From Vibrio maritimus (GTDB taxonomy: Bacteria; Pseudomonadota; Gammaproteobacteria; Enterobacterales; Vibrionaceae), in NCBI GenBank assembly GCA_000755425.1, contig BBMT01000009.1, forward strand, positions 124,001 through 188,000: a stretch of 64,000 bases of DNA, in the 5' to 3' direction. This document shows, piece after piece, positions 49,410-58,997 of the stretch. The notes beneath the pieces are model-generated. The model saw only the letters and a list, made by a program, of their open reading frames with translations. It had not been told where the DNA came from and did not search any database. How positions within the stretch are numbered: position 1 is the stretch's first letter; each line of letters begins with the position of its first letter. Both the position numbers and the translations under genes were made by a program.

Positions 49410-49726
49410 ATGGTTTCGATAAACGGCTTACCTTCATACCCAACCAGCGTAAGACACAAAAAGCCAATGCAAAAAAGGCGGTGTCGAAAGCCTCCACGTC
49501 TCAATCTTCACAACCAACAAGCCAATCTACGCAGGTCACCAAAGTCGCTCAAGCGGTGGCGTACTCGGTTAAACATCTATCCGACGCTGATATGGCGAAG
49601 GCTCAGGTTCAGTACGATCTTCCAGAAGGTCGATCGAAGAAGGCTCTGGAAGAGTATATGAATGTCATGAATCGAGCTAAGCGCGAGGAACTCCAACAGT
49701 TGCTTGGTGTCGATATCTATATATGA
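49410..49726 (+). CDS. Small conserved hypothetical protein (frameshifted)
   Basis: A short protein between tsaB and slp. It starts MVSINGLPSYPTS. A base missing near 49448 then shifts to RKTQKANAKKAVSKASTSQS; restored length is 105 residues. The middle is Ser/Gln/Thr-rich and probably disordered. The C-terminal half is more ordered: MAKAQVQYDLPEGRSKKALE and YMNVMNRAKREELQQLLGVD. I recognise no functional domain. Some Vibrio annotations give such proteins a ParA-like name, which the sequence does not support. Confidence 0.6.
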
Positions 49727-49765
49727 TAATAAGAGTCATTTGCTTTAATTAGGGTAAACCCAGTT

Positions 49766-50320
49766 ATGAAAACACTTCTGAAACTCAGCAGTATTATGGC
49801 GCTAAGTGCCGTTTTGAGTGCGTGTGGCAGTCTTCCAGACACCTTAGCAACCAACAATGAGAGCGTTGTTGCAACTTATCAAGGTGTCATGAATACCAGC
49901 GACAACACTGAAGTCCGTCTGGGCGGTGTTATTGATACGGTAAAAAATCTCGCCGATCGAACGCGCATCGAGGTGGTCAACCTTCCCATTGATAAGTACG
50001 GAAAACCTGACATCAGTGAAGAGCCTAATGGCCGCTTTATCGCTTACGTCGACGGTTTTGTCGACCCAATTACCTATGCTCAAGGGCGTCTGATCACGGT
50101 CGGTGGTTATAAAGAGGGTCTGGAGCGCGGCAAAATTGGAGAATATGAAGGCGATTTTCCCGTAATAAAAGCGTATGGCAATTACTTGTGGCGCGTTGAA
50201 GAGCGCTTAATCATCAACCGAGATTTTGGCGGCTATAACTCTTGTTGGGGTTATTACTGTGATGGCTTCTACTATCATGGCGGGCCAAGTACCGGTAGAG
50301 TCATCAAAGAGGTGAAGTAG
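49766..50320 (+). CDS. Slp family outer membrane lipoprotein
   Basis: Starvation-type lipoprotein family, 184 residues. The signal ends in the lipobox VLSAC at about residue 20, so the protein should be lipidated. The body has VRLGGVIDTVKNLADRTRIE, DPITYAQGRLITVGGYKEG and YLWRVEERLIINRDFGGY, matching Slp proteins. In E. coli, Slp is induced in stationary phase; no regulatory signal was identified here. It sits 3 bp before the hydrolase gene. Confidence 0.9.
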   Translation: MKTLLKLSSIMALSAVLSACGSLPDTLATNNESVVATYQGVMNTSDNTEVRLGGVIDTVKNLADRTRIEVVNLPIDKYGKPDISEEPNGRFIAYVDGFVDPITYAQGRLITVGGYKEGLERGKIGEYEGDFPVIKAYGNYLWRVEERLIINRDFGGYNSCWGYYCDGFYYHGGPSTGRVIKEVK

Positions 50321-50322
50321 GA

Positions 50323-51189
50323 TTGGATTCTAGCTTCAAAGAACAGTCGGTCAAGATAGATGACAGAACGGTTGCCTATCTTGAGCGTCCAGCATCAAAA
50401 ACGGCCGCAAAGACGGTCGTTTTTGTTCACGGTTGGATGGATAACGCTGCCAGCTTCCACGCACTCTTTCCGCTTATTGAGCAGCATGCCCTCGATTGGC
50501 GAGTTATCGCCATTGATCTACCCGGTCATGGTCACTCGAGCCACAAGAGCGAGCATCACTTTTATAACTTTCATGACTACGTTGACGATCTTCACCGCAT
50601 TTTGGTTAAACTTCACGCGGTTGATGTCTGCTTGGTGGGTCATTCACTTGGTGCATTGATTGCGAGTTGCTATAGTGCAGCCTTTCCAGAAAAAGTGTCC
50701 TGTTTAGTTCAAATCGAAGCGCATATCCCACTATCGGAATCACCTCAGCTGAGCCCTGAGCGTTTGAGAAAAGGCATCGAAAGCCGAGAGCGCTGGCGCA
50801 ATAAAACGACCAAATCCATCCCTTCAAAACAAGATGCGATTGCGATGCGTGAACGCGCGACCAAACTCCCAACTGAAGCGGTACTACCGATTGTCGAGCG
50901 CGATCTTCGACAATTGGGAGATAAGTGGGTCTGGCGACATGACAGTAAGCTCAAATGCGAGTCCGTTTATCGGATGAGTGAACCGCAAGCCTTAGCGATT
51001 ATGGAAGCAGTTACAGTGCCTCACCTGATCATACTTGGCCAGCGTGGGTACGCTTATTTGCAGCGTCCAGAGTGCTTGCAGCCGCTTCGTAGTGCGCAGA
51101 TTGAGATGGTAGAGGGCGATCACCATTGCCATTTGGAATCACCAGAGCAGGTATTTGAACTAATACTTGGACGAGTTAACAAAAATTAA
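50323..51189 (+). CDS. Alpha/beta hydrolase
   Basis: Serine-type hydrolase of the alpha/beta fold, 288 residues. The oxyanion region is VFVHGWMDNAASF, the nucleophile elbow VGHSLGALIA, a likely acid is in the LIILGQRGYAYLQ region, and the final His is in EGDHHCHLESP. The start is TTG 50323, placed just after slp. It lies before fadD in the conserved Vibrio order, which hints at ester or lipid chemistry, but the substrate is unknown. Confidence 0.87.
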   Translation: MDSSFKEQSVKIDDRTVAYLERPASKTAAKTVVFVHGWMDNAASFHALFPLIEQHALDWRVIAIDLPGHGHSSHKSEHHFYNFHDYVDDLHRILVKLHAVDVCLVGHSLGALIASCYSAAFPEKVSCLVQIEAHIPLSESPQLSPERLRKGIESRERWRNKTTKSIPSKQDAIAMRERATKLPTEAVLPIVERDLRQLGDKWVWRHDSKLKCESVYRMSEPQALAIMEAVTVPHLIILGQRGYAYLQRPECLQPLRSAQIEMVEGDHHCHLESPEQVFELILGRVNKN

Positions 51190-51350
51190 ACAAGTGTTTG
51201 AGTCTTTCGTGCGCTAACTGGTCTGCTGTGTTGTAATAGCAGGAATAATAAAACATTCATAGTCCCATAAAGTGTTAACAATATTTTAAAACAACACTGA
51301 AAATCTGCCTATGAAACGAAAGAGTGACCTTACACGCAAGGAGTAGAATT

Positions 51351-53050
51351 GTGGATAAACCTTGGCTTTCTCGATACCCAAGCGATGTGCCTGAGCAAAT
51401 CAATCCAGATCAGTACCCCTCTCTAGTTGAAATGTTCGAACAGTCGATTCACAAATATGCAGACCAACCTGCGTTTGTGAACATGGGTTCGGTTATGACA
51501 TTCCGTAAGCTGGAAGAGCGTAGCCGAGCGTTTGCAGCGTACTTGCAAAATGAGCTAAAACTGCAAAAAAGGCGATCGCGTTGCGATCATGATGCCAAAC
51601 CTGCTGCAATACCCAATCGCGCTATTTGGTGTGCTGCGTGCTGGCCTTATCGCTGTGAACGTGAACCCTCTCTACACGCCGCGTGAGCTTGAGCACCAAC
51701 TGAATGATGCCGATGCTAAAGCCATCGTTATTGTTTCAAACTTTGCCAATACGCTTGAGCAAGTCGTTGATAAAACGCCAATCAAGCACGTAGTACTGAC
51801 AAGTCTTGGTCAAATGCTGCCAACCGCGAAGGGGACGATTGTCACTTCGTCGTTAAGTACGTAAAAGGCATGGTGCCTAAGTATGACCTACCAGGTGCGA
51901 TTTCATTTAAGAAAGCACTGAGTAAAGGTCGCCGTTTGCAATACGTGAAGCCGTTTATGACGGGTGACGATATTGCCTTCTTACAATATACCGGTGGTAC
52001 CACTGGTGTTGCAAAAGGGGCGATTCTCACACACCGCAACATGATTGCGAATGTGATGCAGGCGAAGGGTATGTACGCGCCTGTATTGAACGAAGGTCGT
52101 GAGCTGGTGGTCACCGCATTGCCGCTGTACCACGTGTTCGCACTGACAGTAAACTGTTTGCTGTTTATAGAAATGGGTGGACAAAACCTGCTTATCACCA
52201 ACCCGCGCGATATCCCGGGCTTTGTGAAAGAGCTTCAAAAGTACCCATTTACTGCGATTACGGGTGTAAACACTCTATTTAACGCGCTCATCAACAATGA
52301 AGATTTCCATGAACTCGATTTCCGCGGCCTTCGACTGGCTGTGGGTGGTGGTATGGCAGTGCAACGCGCCGTTGCGGAGCAGTGGAAAAAGACCACGGGC
52401 TGTTTCCTATTGGAAGGTTATGGTCTCACCGAGTGTTCTCCATTGGTGGCGGCGTACCCGCACGATCTAACAGAATACAATGGCTCGATTGGCTTACCGG
52501 TACCATCAACGGAAGTGCGCATTGTCGATGAAGACGGCAATCCAGTCGAAGGTGATGGCAAAGGAGAACTGCAGGTTCGCGGTCCTCAAGTCATGCAAGG
52601 CTACTGGCAGCGTGCTGAAGCGACGAAAGAAGTGATCAACCAAGAGGGTTGGCTGTCGACAGGCGATATCGTTGAGTTTGATAATGATGGCTTCTTGCAC
52701 ATCGTTGACCGTAAGAAAGACATGATTTTGGTTTCGGGCTTTAACGTCTATCCAAATGAAATCGAAGATGTTGTGGCGCTCAATGACAAGGTACTAGAAG
52801 TCGCTGCGATTGGTGAAGCGAACGAAGCCTCTGGCGAGATCGTTAAGATCTTTGTGGTTAAGAAGGACAACTCGTTAACCAAAGAAGAGATCATCGAACA
52901 CTGTCGTCAGCATCTAACAGGTTATAAGATCCCGAAACGTGTTGAATTTAGGATGATCTACCTAAGACCAACGTCGGTAAGATCTTGCGCCGCGTATTGC
53001 GTGAAGAAAACGACGCAAAACTGCTCAAGACCTCAGAGAAGACAGTTTAA
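51351..53050 (+). CDS. fadD: Long-chain acyl-CoA synthetase FadD (three frameshifts)
   Basis: Activates long-chain fatty acids to acyl-CoA at the inner membrane. The GTG start at 51351 has AAGGAG 7 bp upstream and gives MDKPWLSRYPSDVPEQINPD. The sequence has an extra A in 51565-51570 (LKLQKGDRVAIMMPNLLQYP), a missing base near 51843 (GTIVDFVVKYVKGMVPKYDL) and a missing G at 52951 (VEFRDDLPKTNVGKILRRVL). Restored length is 566 residues. The AMP-binding motif is YTGGTTGVAKGA and the fatty-acid signature DGFLHIVDRKKDMILVSGFN. Confidence 0.95.
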
Positions 53051-53076
53051 GTTAACGTTTGATTACAATCAGTGCT

Positions 53077-53107
53077 AAAATGCCAGCCCGCAAAGCTGGC
53101 ATTTTTT
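53077..53107 (+). terminator. Rho-independent terminator after fadD
   Basis: The stem AAAATGCCAGC / GCTGGCATTTT with loop CCGCAAA runs into T residues. rnd follows immediately. Confidence 0.85.
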
Positions 53108-53122
53108 ATGAAGAGAGATTGA

Positions 53123-54244
53123 GTGGAATACCAAATAGTAACAGAGTTTGCCGAGCTAGAGTCGGTATGCAGCAAGGCTCGTGAATCCGATGTCGTGATG
53201 TTGGACACTGAGTTTGTGCGCATTCGTACTTATTACCCTAAGCTGGGTTTGATTCAGCTTTATGATGGTGAACAGCTGTCTCTCATCGACCCACTCACAA
53301 TCAGTGACTTCACACCGTTCATTGAGCTTCTTAAAGACACGTCAGTATTGAAGGTGCTGCACGCTTGTGGTGAAGACCTAGAAGTGTTTGCTAACAGCTT
53401 CAATTGCATGCCTTACCCTATGGTGGATACGCAGATCATGGCGGCATTCCTAGGTCACGGCCTGTCGACAGGCTTCGCTGCGTTGGTGCAAGAGTACCTT
53501 GATGTTGAGCTTGATAAGAGTGAATCTCGCGCAGACTGGGTTGCGCGTCCACTGACGGATAAGCAGCTCGACTACGCGGCAGCCGATGTTTACTACCTAT
53601 GGCCACTCTACTTTAAGCTGTTTGCAAAAGTGGAAGCCAAAGAGTGGTGGGAAGCGGCGCAGCAAGAATCTGATCTGTTGATGCAAAAGCGCGGACGAAC
53701 GGCGAATCCTGAGAATGCTTACCTAGATATCAAAGGGGCTTGGCAGCTTAAACGTAAGCAACTTGCGGTGTTAAAACCATTGGCGACTTGGCGTTTTAAT
53801 GAAGCGTTAAAACGTGACTTGGCCTTGAACTTTATCATCAAAGAGCAAGAGCTGTGGACGGTTGCCCGTCACGGTTTGAGAAAGCCAAAGCAGATGGAGC
53901 AAGAGGGCATTGACCCAAGAGCAATTCGCCGTCACGGTGAGCGTATCGCTACCATCGTAAAACGTGCTCAGCAAACGCCTGAAGAAGATTTCCCACAGAA
54001 AATCGAACGTCTCATGGATTTTCCTGGCTACAAACAAGTCTTTAAGACATTGAAAGACGAAGTGAAAAAGGCCGCCCAGCACAGCGGTTTAGCGACTGAG
54101 TTTTTAGCGTCTAAAAAGCAGCTAAATCAGTATCTATCTTGGGTTTGGAAGCATCAGCGCGATCCTGCCAAGCTGCCGGATGTGATGCAAGGTTGGCGTT
54201 TGGAACTGTTTGGTCGTCAGCTTGACCAAGTGATGGACGTTTAA
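53123..54244 (+). CDS. rnd: Ribonuclease D
   Basis: 3'-5' exoribonuclease for tRNA and small RNA 3' maturation. It has 373 residues from a GTG start. DEDD catalytic residues lie in VVMLDTEFVRIRTYYPKLGL, KVLHACGEDLEVFA and LTDKQLDYAAADVYYLWPLY, followed by an HRDC domain (about 210-290: WRFNEALKRDLALNFIIKEQ). Intact, and convergent with minE across a shared terminator. Confidence 0.95.
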   Translation: MEYQIVTEFAELESVCSKARESDVVMLDTEFVRIRTYYPKLGLIQLYDGEQLSLIDPLTISDFTPFIELLKDTSVLKVLHACGEDLEVFANSFNCMPYPMVDTQIMAAFLGHGLSTGFAALVQEYLDVELDKSESRADWVARPLTDKQLDYAAADVYYLWPLYFKLFAKVEAKEWWEAAQQESDLLMQKRGRTANPENAYLDIKGAWQLKRKQLAVLKPLATWRFNEALKRDLALNFIIKEQELWTVARHGLRKPKQMEQEGIDPRAIRRHGERIATIVKRAQQTPEEDFPQKIERLMDFPGYKQVFKTLKDEVKKAAQHSGLATEFLASKKQLNQYLSWVWKHQRDPAKLPDVMQGWRLELFGRQLDQVMDV

Positions 54245-54276
54245 TCACGAACGCAAGTTCACAGCGCTACTGACAA

Positions 54277-54305
54277 CAAAAAGGCTCGCAATTGCGAGCC
54301 TTATT
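54277..54305. terminator. Bidirectional terminator between rnd and minE
   Basis: AAGGCTCGCAATTGCGAGCCTT is an uninterrupted palindromic stem with A and T rich flanks, suited to both convergent genes. Confidence 0.8.
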
Positions 54306-54310
54306 AGTAT

Positions 54311-54574
54311 CTACTTTTCGTCTTCTGGAAGCTGCACGTTGAGCTCTAGAACCGAAATGTCATCGTCTTTGTGTTCGAACGACAGATCCACCATGGATGG
54401 GTCAACGTCGACGTACTTAGCGATCACTTTAAGGATATCTTCCTTTAATTGCGGTAAGTAAGACGGAGAAGGCGAGCCTTCACTGCGTCTCTCTGCAACA
54501 ATGATTTGCAAACGTTCTTTCGCTAGGTTTGCTGAGGTCTTCTTCTGTGGGCGGAAAAACTCAAGTAAAGACAT
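54311..54574 (-). CDS. minE: Cell division topological specificity factor MinE
   Basis: Drives pole-to-pole oscillation of MinD by stimulating its ATPase. It has 87 residues: MSLLEFFRPQKKTSANLAKE (membrane-targeting and MinD-binding helix), then the dimeric specificity domain YLPQLKEDILKVIAKYVDVD. It is last in minCDE, 3 bp after minD. Confidence 0.96.
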   Translation of the reverse strand: MSLLEFFRPQKKTSANLAKERLQIIVAERRSEGSPSPSYLPQLKEDILKVIAKYVDVDPSMVDLSFEHKDDDISVLELNVQLPEDEK

Positions 54575-54577
54575 AGC

Positions 54578-55390
54578 TTACCCCCCGAATAGACGTTTGA
54601 AGATACCTTTCTTCTGCTCTGTTAAGAAGCGGAAGTCGACTTGCTCACCTAGTAGACGGTCAACGGTGTCTGAATACGCCATACCCGCATCAGACTCGTC
54701 ATCAAAAATGACTGGCACACCTTTGTTTGAGGCATTCAGTACCGCTTGGCTCTCTGGAATAACGCCAAGCAGTGAAATGTGTAGGATCTCTTCCACATCT
54801 TCAACCGACAGCATTTCGCCTTGTGTTACGCGTGCTGGGTTGTAGCGAGTTAGCAGTAGATGCTGCTTAACCGGCTCTTTACCTTCTTCAGCACGGCGCG
54901 ACTTTGAGTCAAGAATGCCAAGGATACGGTCTGAATCGCGAACCGAAGAAACTTCTGGGTTGGTGGTGACGATTGCTTCATCAGCGAAGTACAGCGCCAT
55001 TAGAGCGCCTTGTTCAATACCCGCAGGTGAATCACAAATCACGAAGTCGAAACCCATTTCATCTAGGTCGTCTAGCACACGGCGCACGCCTTCTTTGGTT
55101 AGAGCGTCTTTGTCACGAGTTTGTGAGGCAGGCAGAATGAATAGGTTGTCTGTGCGCTTATCTTTAATCAGTGCTTGGTTTAGCGTTGCTTCGCCATTGA
55201 TGACGTTAACAAAGTCATACACCACACGACGCTCGCAACCCATGATTAGGTCGAGGTTACGTAAGCCGATATCGAAGTCGATTACTGCCGTTTTTTTACC
55301 TTTGAGCGCAAGACCCGATGCGATAGCCGCGCTCGAAGTTGTCTTACCTACGCCGCCTTTACCCGACGTTACCACAATAATGCGTGCCAT
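54578..55390 (-). CDS. minD: Septum site-determining ATPase MinD
   Basis: ParA/MinD-type ATPase that recruits MinC to the membrane. It has 270 residues. A deviant Walker A, SGKGGVGKTTSSAAIASGLA, is followed by the FVICDSPAGIEQGALMALYF switch region and a C-terminal amphipathic membrane helix (KKGIFKRLFGG). It sits between minC and minE. Confidence 0.97.
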   Translation of the reverse strand: MARIIVVTSGKGGVGKTTSSAAIASGLALKGKKTAVIDFDIGLRNLDLIMGCERRVVYDFVNVINGEATLNQALIKDKRTDNLFILPASQTRDKDALTKEGVRRVLDDLDEMGFDFVICDSPAGIEQGALMALYFADEAIVTTNPEVSSVRDSDRILGILDSKSRRAEEGKEPVKQHLLLTRYNPARVTQGEMLSVEDVEEILHISLLGVIPESQAVLNASNKGVPVIFDDESDAGMAYSDTVDRLLGEQVDFRFLTEQKKGIFKRLFGG

Positions 55391-55410
55391 TTATTGTTTT
55401 CCTTAAAATT

Positions 55411-56073
55411 CTAAATCGTGAGGATCTCGAAATCGAGTTGGTCGTCGGTCATCCCGAACAGCACCTTTTTACCCCAATATTCACGTTCAATCTGATCGCT
55501 GAGCCAGTAGTTCCCTGCTATGGAGACTAGTTCAGCTTGAAGGTCGTTGCAGAGAATTTTTGCATCGCGTGAGCCACTCGCTCCTGCGATTGCTCTGCCT
55601 CTAAGAGTGCCATGGATGTGAATGGTGCCATCAGCAATGACTTCGGCGCCCGCACTCACATGGCTTAATATGACAAGGTCACTGTTTTTGGCATAGATCT
55701 GTTGACCGGATCGCACTGGGGTACGAACGATTTTGGTCGGTTCCATTTTGGCAGGCGCTTGAGAGGGCGCTTTACTCGCTGTCATCACAGCAAAACCTGC
55801 CTGTGAAGCGAGGTTTTGAATGCGTTTGTCCTGACAGCCTGTGATGCCTACAGCAATCATACCTATCTCTTCGATACCCAGTTTGAGGTCGACAAAATTA
55901 AGGTCGCCTGCAACTTTGCTCACATTGATCACCACAGGGGCCGAAGCGAAAAAGGTGGGTGCTTGAGAGACTTTTTGCTGTAAAAATTGAACTGCTTTGG
56001 AAACATCGTTGTCAGAAAGATGCAACACCGATAAGGTGAAGCTACTGCCTTTCAGATCTGGGGATTGAGACAT
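55411..56073 (-). CDS. minC: Septum site-determining inhibitor MinC
   Basis: Inhibits FtsZ polymerisation away from midcell, 220 residues. The N-terminal FtsZ-binding domain (about 1-105) is followed by a Pro/Ala linker and a C-terminal beta-helical domain (SHVSAGAEVIADGTIHIHGT, LRGRAIAGASGSRDAKILCN) that binds MinD. It is first in the min operon. Confidence 0.96.
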   Translation of the reverse strand: MSQSPDLKGSSFTLSVLHLSDNDVSKAVQFLQQKVSQAPTFFASAPVVINVSKVAGDLNFVDLKLGIEEIGMIAVGITGCQDKRIQNLASQAGFAVMTASKAPSQAPAKMEPTKIVRTPVRSGQQIYAKNSDLVILSHVSAGAEVIADGTIHIHGTLRGRAIAGASGSRDAKILCNDLQAELVSIAGNYWLSDQIEREYWGKKVLFGMTDDQLDFEILTI

Positions 56074-56288
56074 TGATGATCAAATCCTTGTGCCATTGAC
56101 ATTGCTTTTGATTAGGTTTGCCAATGTAACCGTATCTAGAGGTCACTTGGGAATATTCATGTTATATTTCAACACTAGATACAGCAAGCTATCTTGCTCT
56201 CAAATGGATAATTAACTCTCAATTTTCCATAAACTAACTCAATTATTTCTTCGACTTGAGAAGATAGGCAACCACAAGAGATACAACC

Positions 56289-56564
56289 ATGCTTTGTTCA
56301 ATCTATAAAAGCACTAAAAAAGACGGGGCATACCTGTACATTGCTAAGAAAGACGACTTTACACCAGTACCAGACGCGCTCATGGAGATGTTTGGCCGAC
56401 CTCAGTTTGTGATGGTAGTAAACCTCGCTGGTCGCAAGTTGGCCTTGGTGGACGTGGAGAAAGTAAAAGCCTCGATCAACGAGGAGGGCTTTTTCTTACA
56501 ATTGCCACCACCGCCAGAAAACTTGCTAGATAAATATAAAGAGCAGAAAGCTCAACAGAAGTAA
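56289..56564 (+). CDS. ycgL: YcgL domain protein
   Basis: Small conserved gammaproteobacterial protein, 91 residues, with the YcgL-type MLCSIYKSTKKDGAYLYIAK and GRPQFVMVVNLAGRKLALVD, then FFLQLPPPPENLLDKYK. Its role is not established. In E. coli, ycgL lies next to minC, the same context as here. Confidence 0.92.
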   Translation: MLCSIYKSTKKDGAYLYIAKKDDFTPVPDALMEMFGRPQFVMVVNLAGRKLALVDVEKVKASINEEGFFLQLPPPPENLLDKYKEQKAQQK

Positions 56565-56588
56565 TCCGAATGCTCAGGGGAGGGCACG

Positions 56589-57565
56589 GTGAAAACGATA
56601 TTGTCAGTGATACTAGGAGCAAGCCTAGCCACAAGCGCAGCAGCGCAACAAAAGGAATCCTTGAGGAGTATGTCGCAGGCCTCAAGCAAGAAGCACGTGC
56701 CAAAGGGATTTCCGAGCAAATCTTAACAGAAGCCTTTGCTGGAGTTGAATACAAGCCCAGAGCGGTAAAAGCCGACCGCAATCAGCCCGAGAAGAAGCTC
56801 ACTTTGGATGAATACATTCCAAGAGCGGTGCCAGACTGGAAAGTCAAACAGGCGAAAGAGTTGCACGAGAAGCACTACGCTGAGCTAAAACGTATCGGCG
56901 ATGAGTATGGCGTTCAGCCTCGCTTTATTGTGGCGCTTTGGGGTGTGGAAAGTAACTTTGGCCGCTTCACAGGGAATTACCGCGTCATCGATGCGCTGTC
57001 GACCATGGCTTACGAAGGGCGACGCGAAGCCTTCTTCCGTAGTGAAGCTCTTGCCGCTCTGACCATTCTAGAGCAAGGTCATATTGCACCAGAGGACATG
57101 AAAGGGTCTTGGGCTGGAGCAATGGGTCAAAGTCAGTTTATGCCAAGTTCTTTCTTAAACTTTGCTGCCGACGGTAACGGCGATGGTAAGAAAGACATTT
57201 GGGACTCAGAAGCGGACGTATTTGCTTCGACTGCGAACTATCTTGCGCAATCTGGCTGGGATGATAAATACACTTGGGGTCGTCAGGTCAAAGTGCCAAA
57301 AGGTTTTTCTCCAGAGCTGCAAGGTCGTGAGTCTGAAAAAGGCAAGCTACTGCAAGAGTGGAGCGAGTTAGGTGTCACTAGATACGATGGTCGTCCGTTG
57401 CCACAGTTGGATGACGATATCAAAGCGTGGCTCATTATGCCCGATGATGAGAATGGTCGTGTTTATTTGGTGTACAACAACTACAACGTACTTATGAAGT
57501 GGAATCGCTCGTATTATTTTGCTTTAGCGGTGAGTCATTTAGCTGATCGTATTGCGATGAAGTAG
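56589..57565 (+). CDS. Lytic murein transglycosylase, MltB family (frameshifted)
   Basis: Peptidoglycan-cleaving enzyme, 325 residues when corrected. The GTG start at 56589, behind AGGGGAGGG, gives the signal peptide MKTILSVILGASLATSAAAQ. An A is missing in 56650-56653, which shifts into KGILEEYVAGLKQEARAKG. The catalytic Glu is in ALWGVESNFGRFTGNYRVID; family motifs are GSWAGAMGQSQFMPSSFLNF and DGDGKKDIWDSEADVFASTA. Without the correction the gene would lose its export signal. It lies downstream of ycgL by 24 bp. Confidence 0.92.
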
Positions 57566-57616
57566 TGGTGGTTGAAGGCGTTCTTCAAGTGATAGCGCTG
57601 ACCTAATAATCTACAG

Positions 57617-57660
57617 AAAAGGGCTCAACGTACTCAGGCCGCGTACGTTGAGCCCTTTAA
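57617..57660 (+). terminator. Strong terminator after lytic transglycosylase
   Basis: A 16-bp stem AAAGGGCTCAACGTAC / GTACGTTGAGCCCTTT with loop TCAGGCCGC. It also serves the minus-strand HPr gene that ends at 57666. Confidence 0.88.
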
Positions 57661-57665
57661 TTATC

Positions 57666-57918
57666 TTAGCCAGTCACTTTTTCTAAGAAACTCGCCAACT
57701 CATCCACTGCCTGCTTATTGGCAGATTGAACCGTGACTTCAGTGCCTTTAACTAACTGCAGTGTTTGTAATTTTAAATAAGTTTTTGGCGGTGGCGGTTT
57801 TCCCTTTTGATACTATTTCGACATCTTCAGCGTACTGCTTCGCTTGTTTAACAAACTGTGCTGCAGGTCTGGTGTGTAGGCCACTTTCCGCTGTAATTAC
57901 GGCATTTTTCTTATACAT
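57666..57918 (-). CDS. HPr-family phosphocarrier paralogue (frameshifted)
   Basis: A second-type HPr rather than the ptsH of a pts operon: no ptsI or crr is near. It starts MYKKNAVITAESGLHTRPAA, with His15 in GLHTRPA, and continues VEIVSKGKTATAKN. One extra T at 57771-57774 (plus strand) breaks the frame; removing it gives LFKLQTLQLVKGTEVTVQSA and an end at FLEKVTG, 83 residues. Position 46, Ser in E. coli HPr, is Asn here. It may accept phosphate from PEP via EI or act in a side pathway such as PTS-Ntr; that is inference. It is transcribed alone between folD and the transglycosylase. Confidence 0.8.
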
Positions 57919-58133
57919 AGCGTTGTCCCCTCGTTAGTCGACGAATATCTCTGTCTCTGTTTGTACCTAACGTCAGGTACGAATACTGTGACAAAGAGGC
58001 AAACTTGCTAATACAAGGGCAAAGTGTAGGGAAAAATGAGAGGGAGTTAACGTTATATGATTGATTTTTAGAGGGAAATGTCGTGCAACAAGCAGGGGCA
58101 ATAGTAAGGGAGCGAACTCCCTTACTTGGTGGA

Positions 58134-58997
58134 TTACTTTTTAGCTGTGTGGAACTGCTCACAAGCAATCATAGTGTTCTCAATCAGGCTTGCTACTGTC
58201 ATAGGACCAACGCCGCCAGGAACTGGAGTAATAAAGCTTGCGTTGTCTTTGGCAACATCGTACTCAACGTCACCCACTAAGGTGCCATTTTCCAAACGGT
58301 TGATGCCAACATCGACCACAACAGCGCCTTTTTTGATCCAATGGCCAGGAACAAAATTTGGCTTACCAACAGCTACCACCACTACGTCCGCTTGGCGTAC
58401 ATGACTTTCTAGGTCTTTCGTGAATCGGTGACAGGTTGTCGTTGTACAACCAGCCAGCAACAGCTCTAGTGTCATTGGGCGACCAACAATATTAGATGCA
58501 CCTACAATCACCGCGTGCTTACCACGAAGTTGAATGTTGTAACGATCAAGGAGAGTGATAATGCCTTTTGGCGTGCACGAGCGTAACTTAGGAATGCGCT
58601 GCGCTAGACGGCCTACGTTGTACGGGTGGAAGCCATCGACATCTTTTTCAGGGATGATGCGCTCAAGAACGTGAGTCGTATCGATACCTGCAGGAAGCGG
58701 CAATTGCACCAAGATACCATCAACCTCTGGGTCATTGTTCAGCTCGTCAACTAGGCTTAATAGTTCTTCTTCGGTCGCGCTAGCTGGCAAGTCGTAAGAC
58801 TTAGAAACAAAGCCTACTTCTTCACACGCGCGGCGTTTGCTGCCCACATAAACCTGCGAGGCTGGGTCTTCACCCACTAAAACAACTGCTAACCCCGGCG
58901 CTCGAAGTCCTGCGTCCGTTCTCGCTTTAACACGAGCGGCGACTTCTGAGCGTACAGTTTGAGAAATGAGTTTCCCATCAATGTTTTGAGCAGACAT
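58134..58997 (-). CDS. folD: Methylene-THF dehydrogenase/cyclohydrolase
   Basis: Bifunctional one-carbon enzyme, 287 residues from ATG 58997 (MSAQNIDGKLISQTVRSEVA). The active-site Lys region is VGSKRRACEEVGF; also GILVQLPLPAGID, VIVGASNIVGRPM and the terminal PVPGGVGPMTVASLIENT signature. In-frame upstream ATGs are not conserved. folD next to tRNA-Arg(UCU) matches the E. coli folD/argU neighbourhood. Confidence 0.96.
   Translation of the reverse strand: MSAQNIDGKLISQTVRSEVAARVKARTDAGLRAPGLAVVLVGEDPASQVYVGSKRRACEEVGFVSKSYDLPASATEEELLSLVDELNNDPEVDGILVQLPLPAGIDTTHVLERIIPEKDVDGFHPYNVGRLAQRIPKLRSCTPKGIITLLDRYNIQLRGKHAVIVGASNIVGRPMTLELLLAGCTTTTCHRFTKDLESHVRQADVVVVAVGKPNFVPGHWIKKGAVVVDVGINRLENGTLVGDVEYDVAKDNASFITPVPGGVGPMTVASLIENTMIACEQFHTAKK

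Noticed and set aside
49410..49661. Basic Arg/Lys/Pro-rich protein in the first frame of the 49.4-49.7 kb locus
   Set aside because: Its composition is explained by reading out of frame after the missing base near 49448.
6810..53050. Frameshifted housekeeping genes as true pseudogenes or genome decay
   Set aside because: The genes affected include essential ones, the breaks are in short homopolymers, and all other positions are under normal protein constraint.
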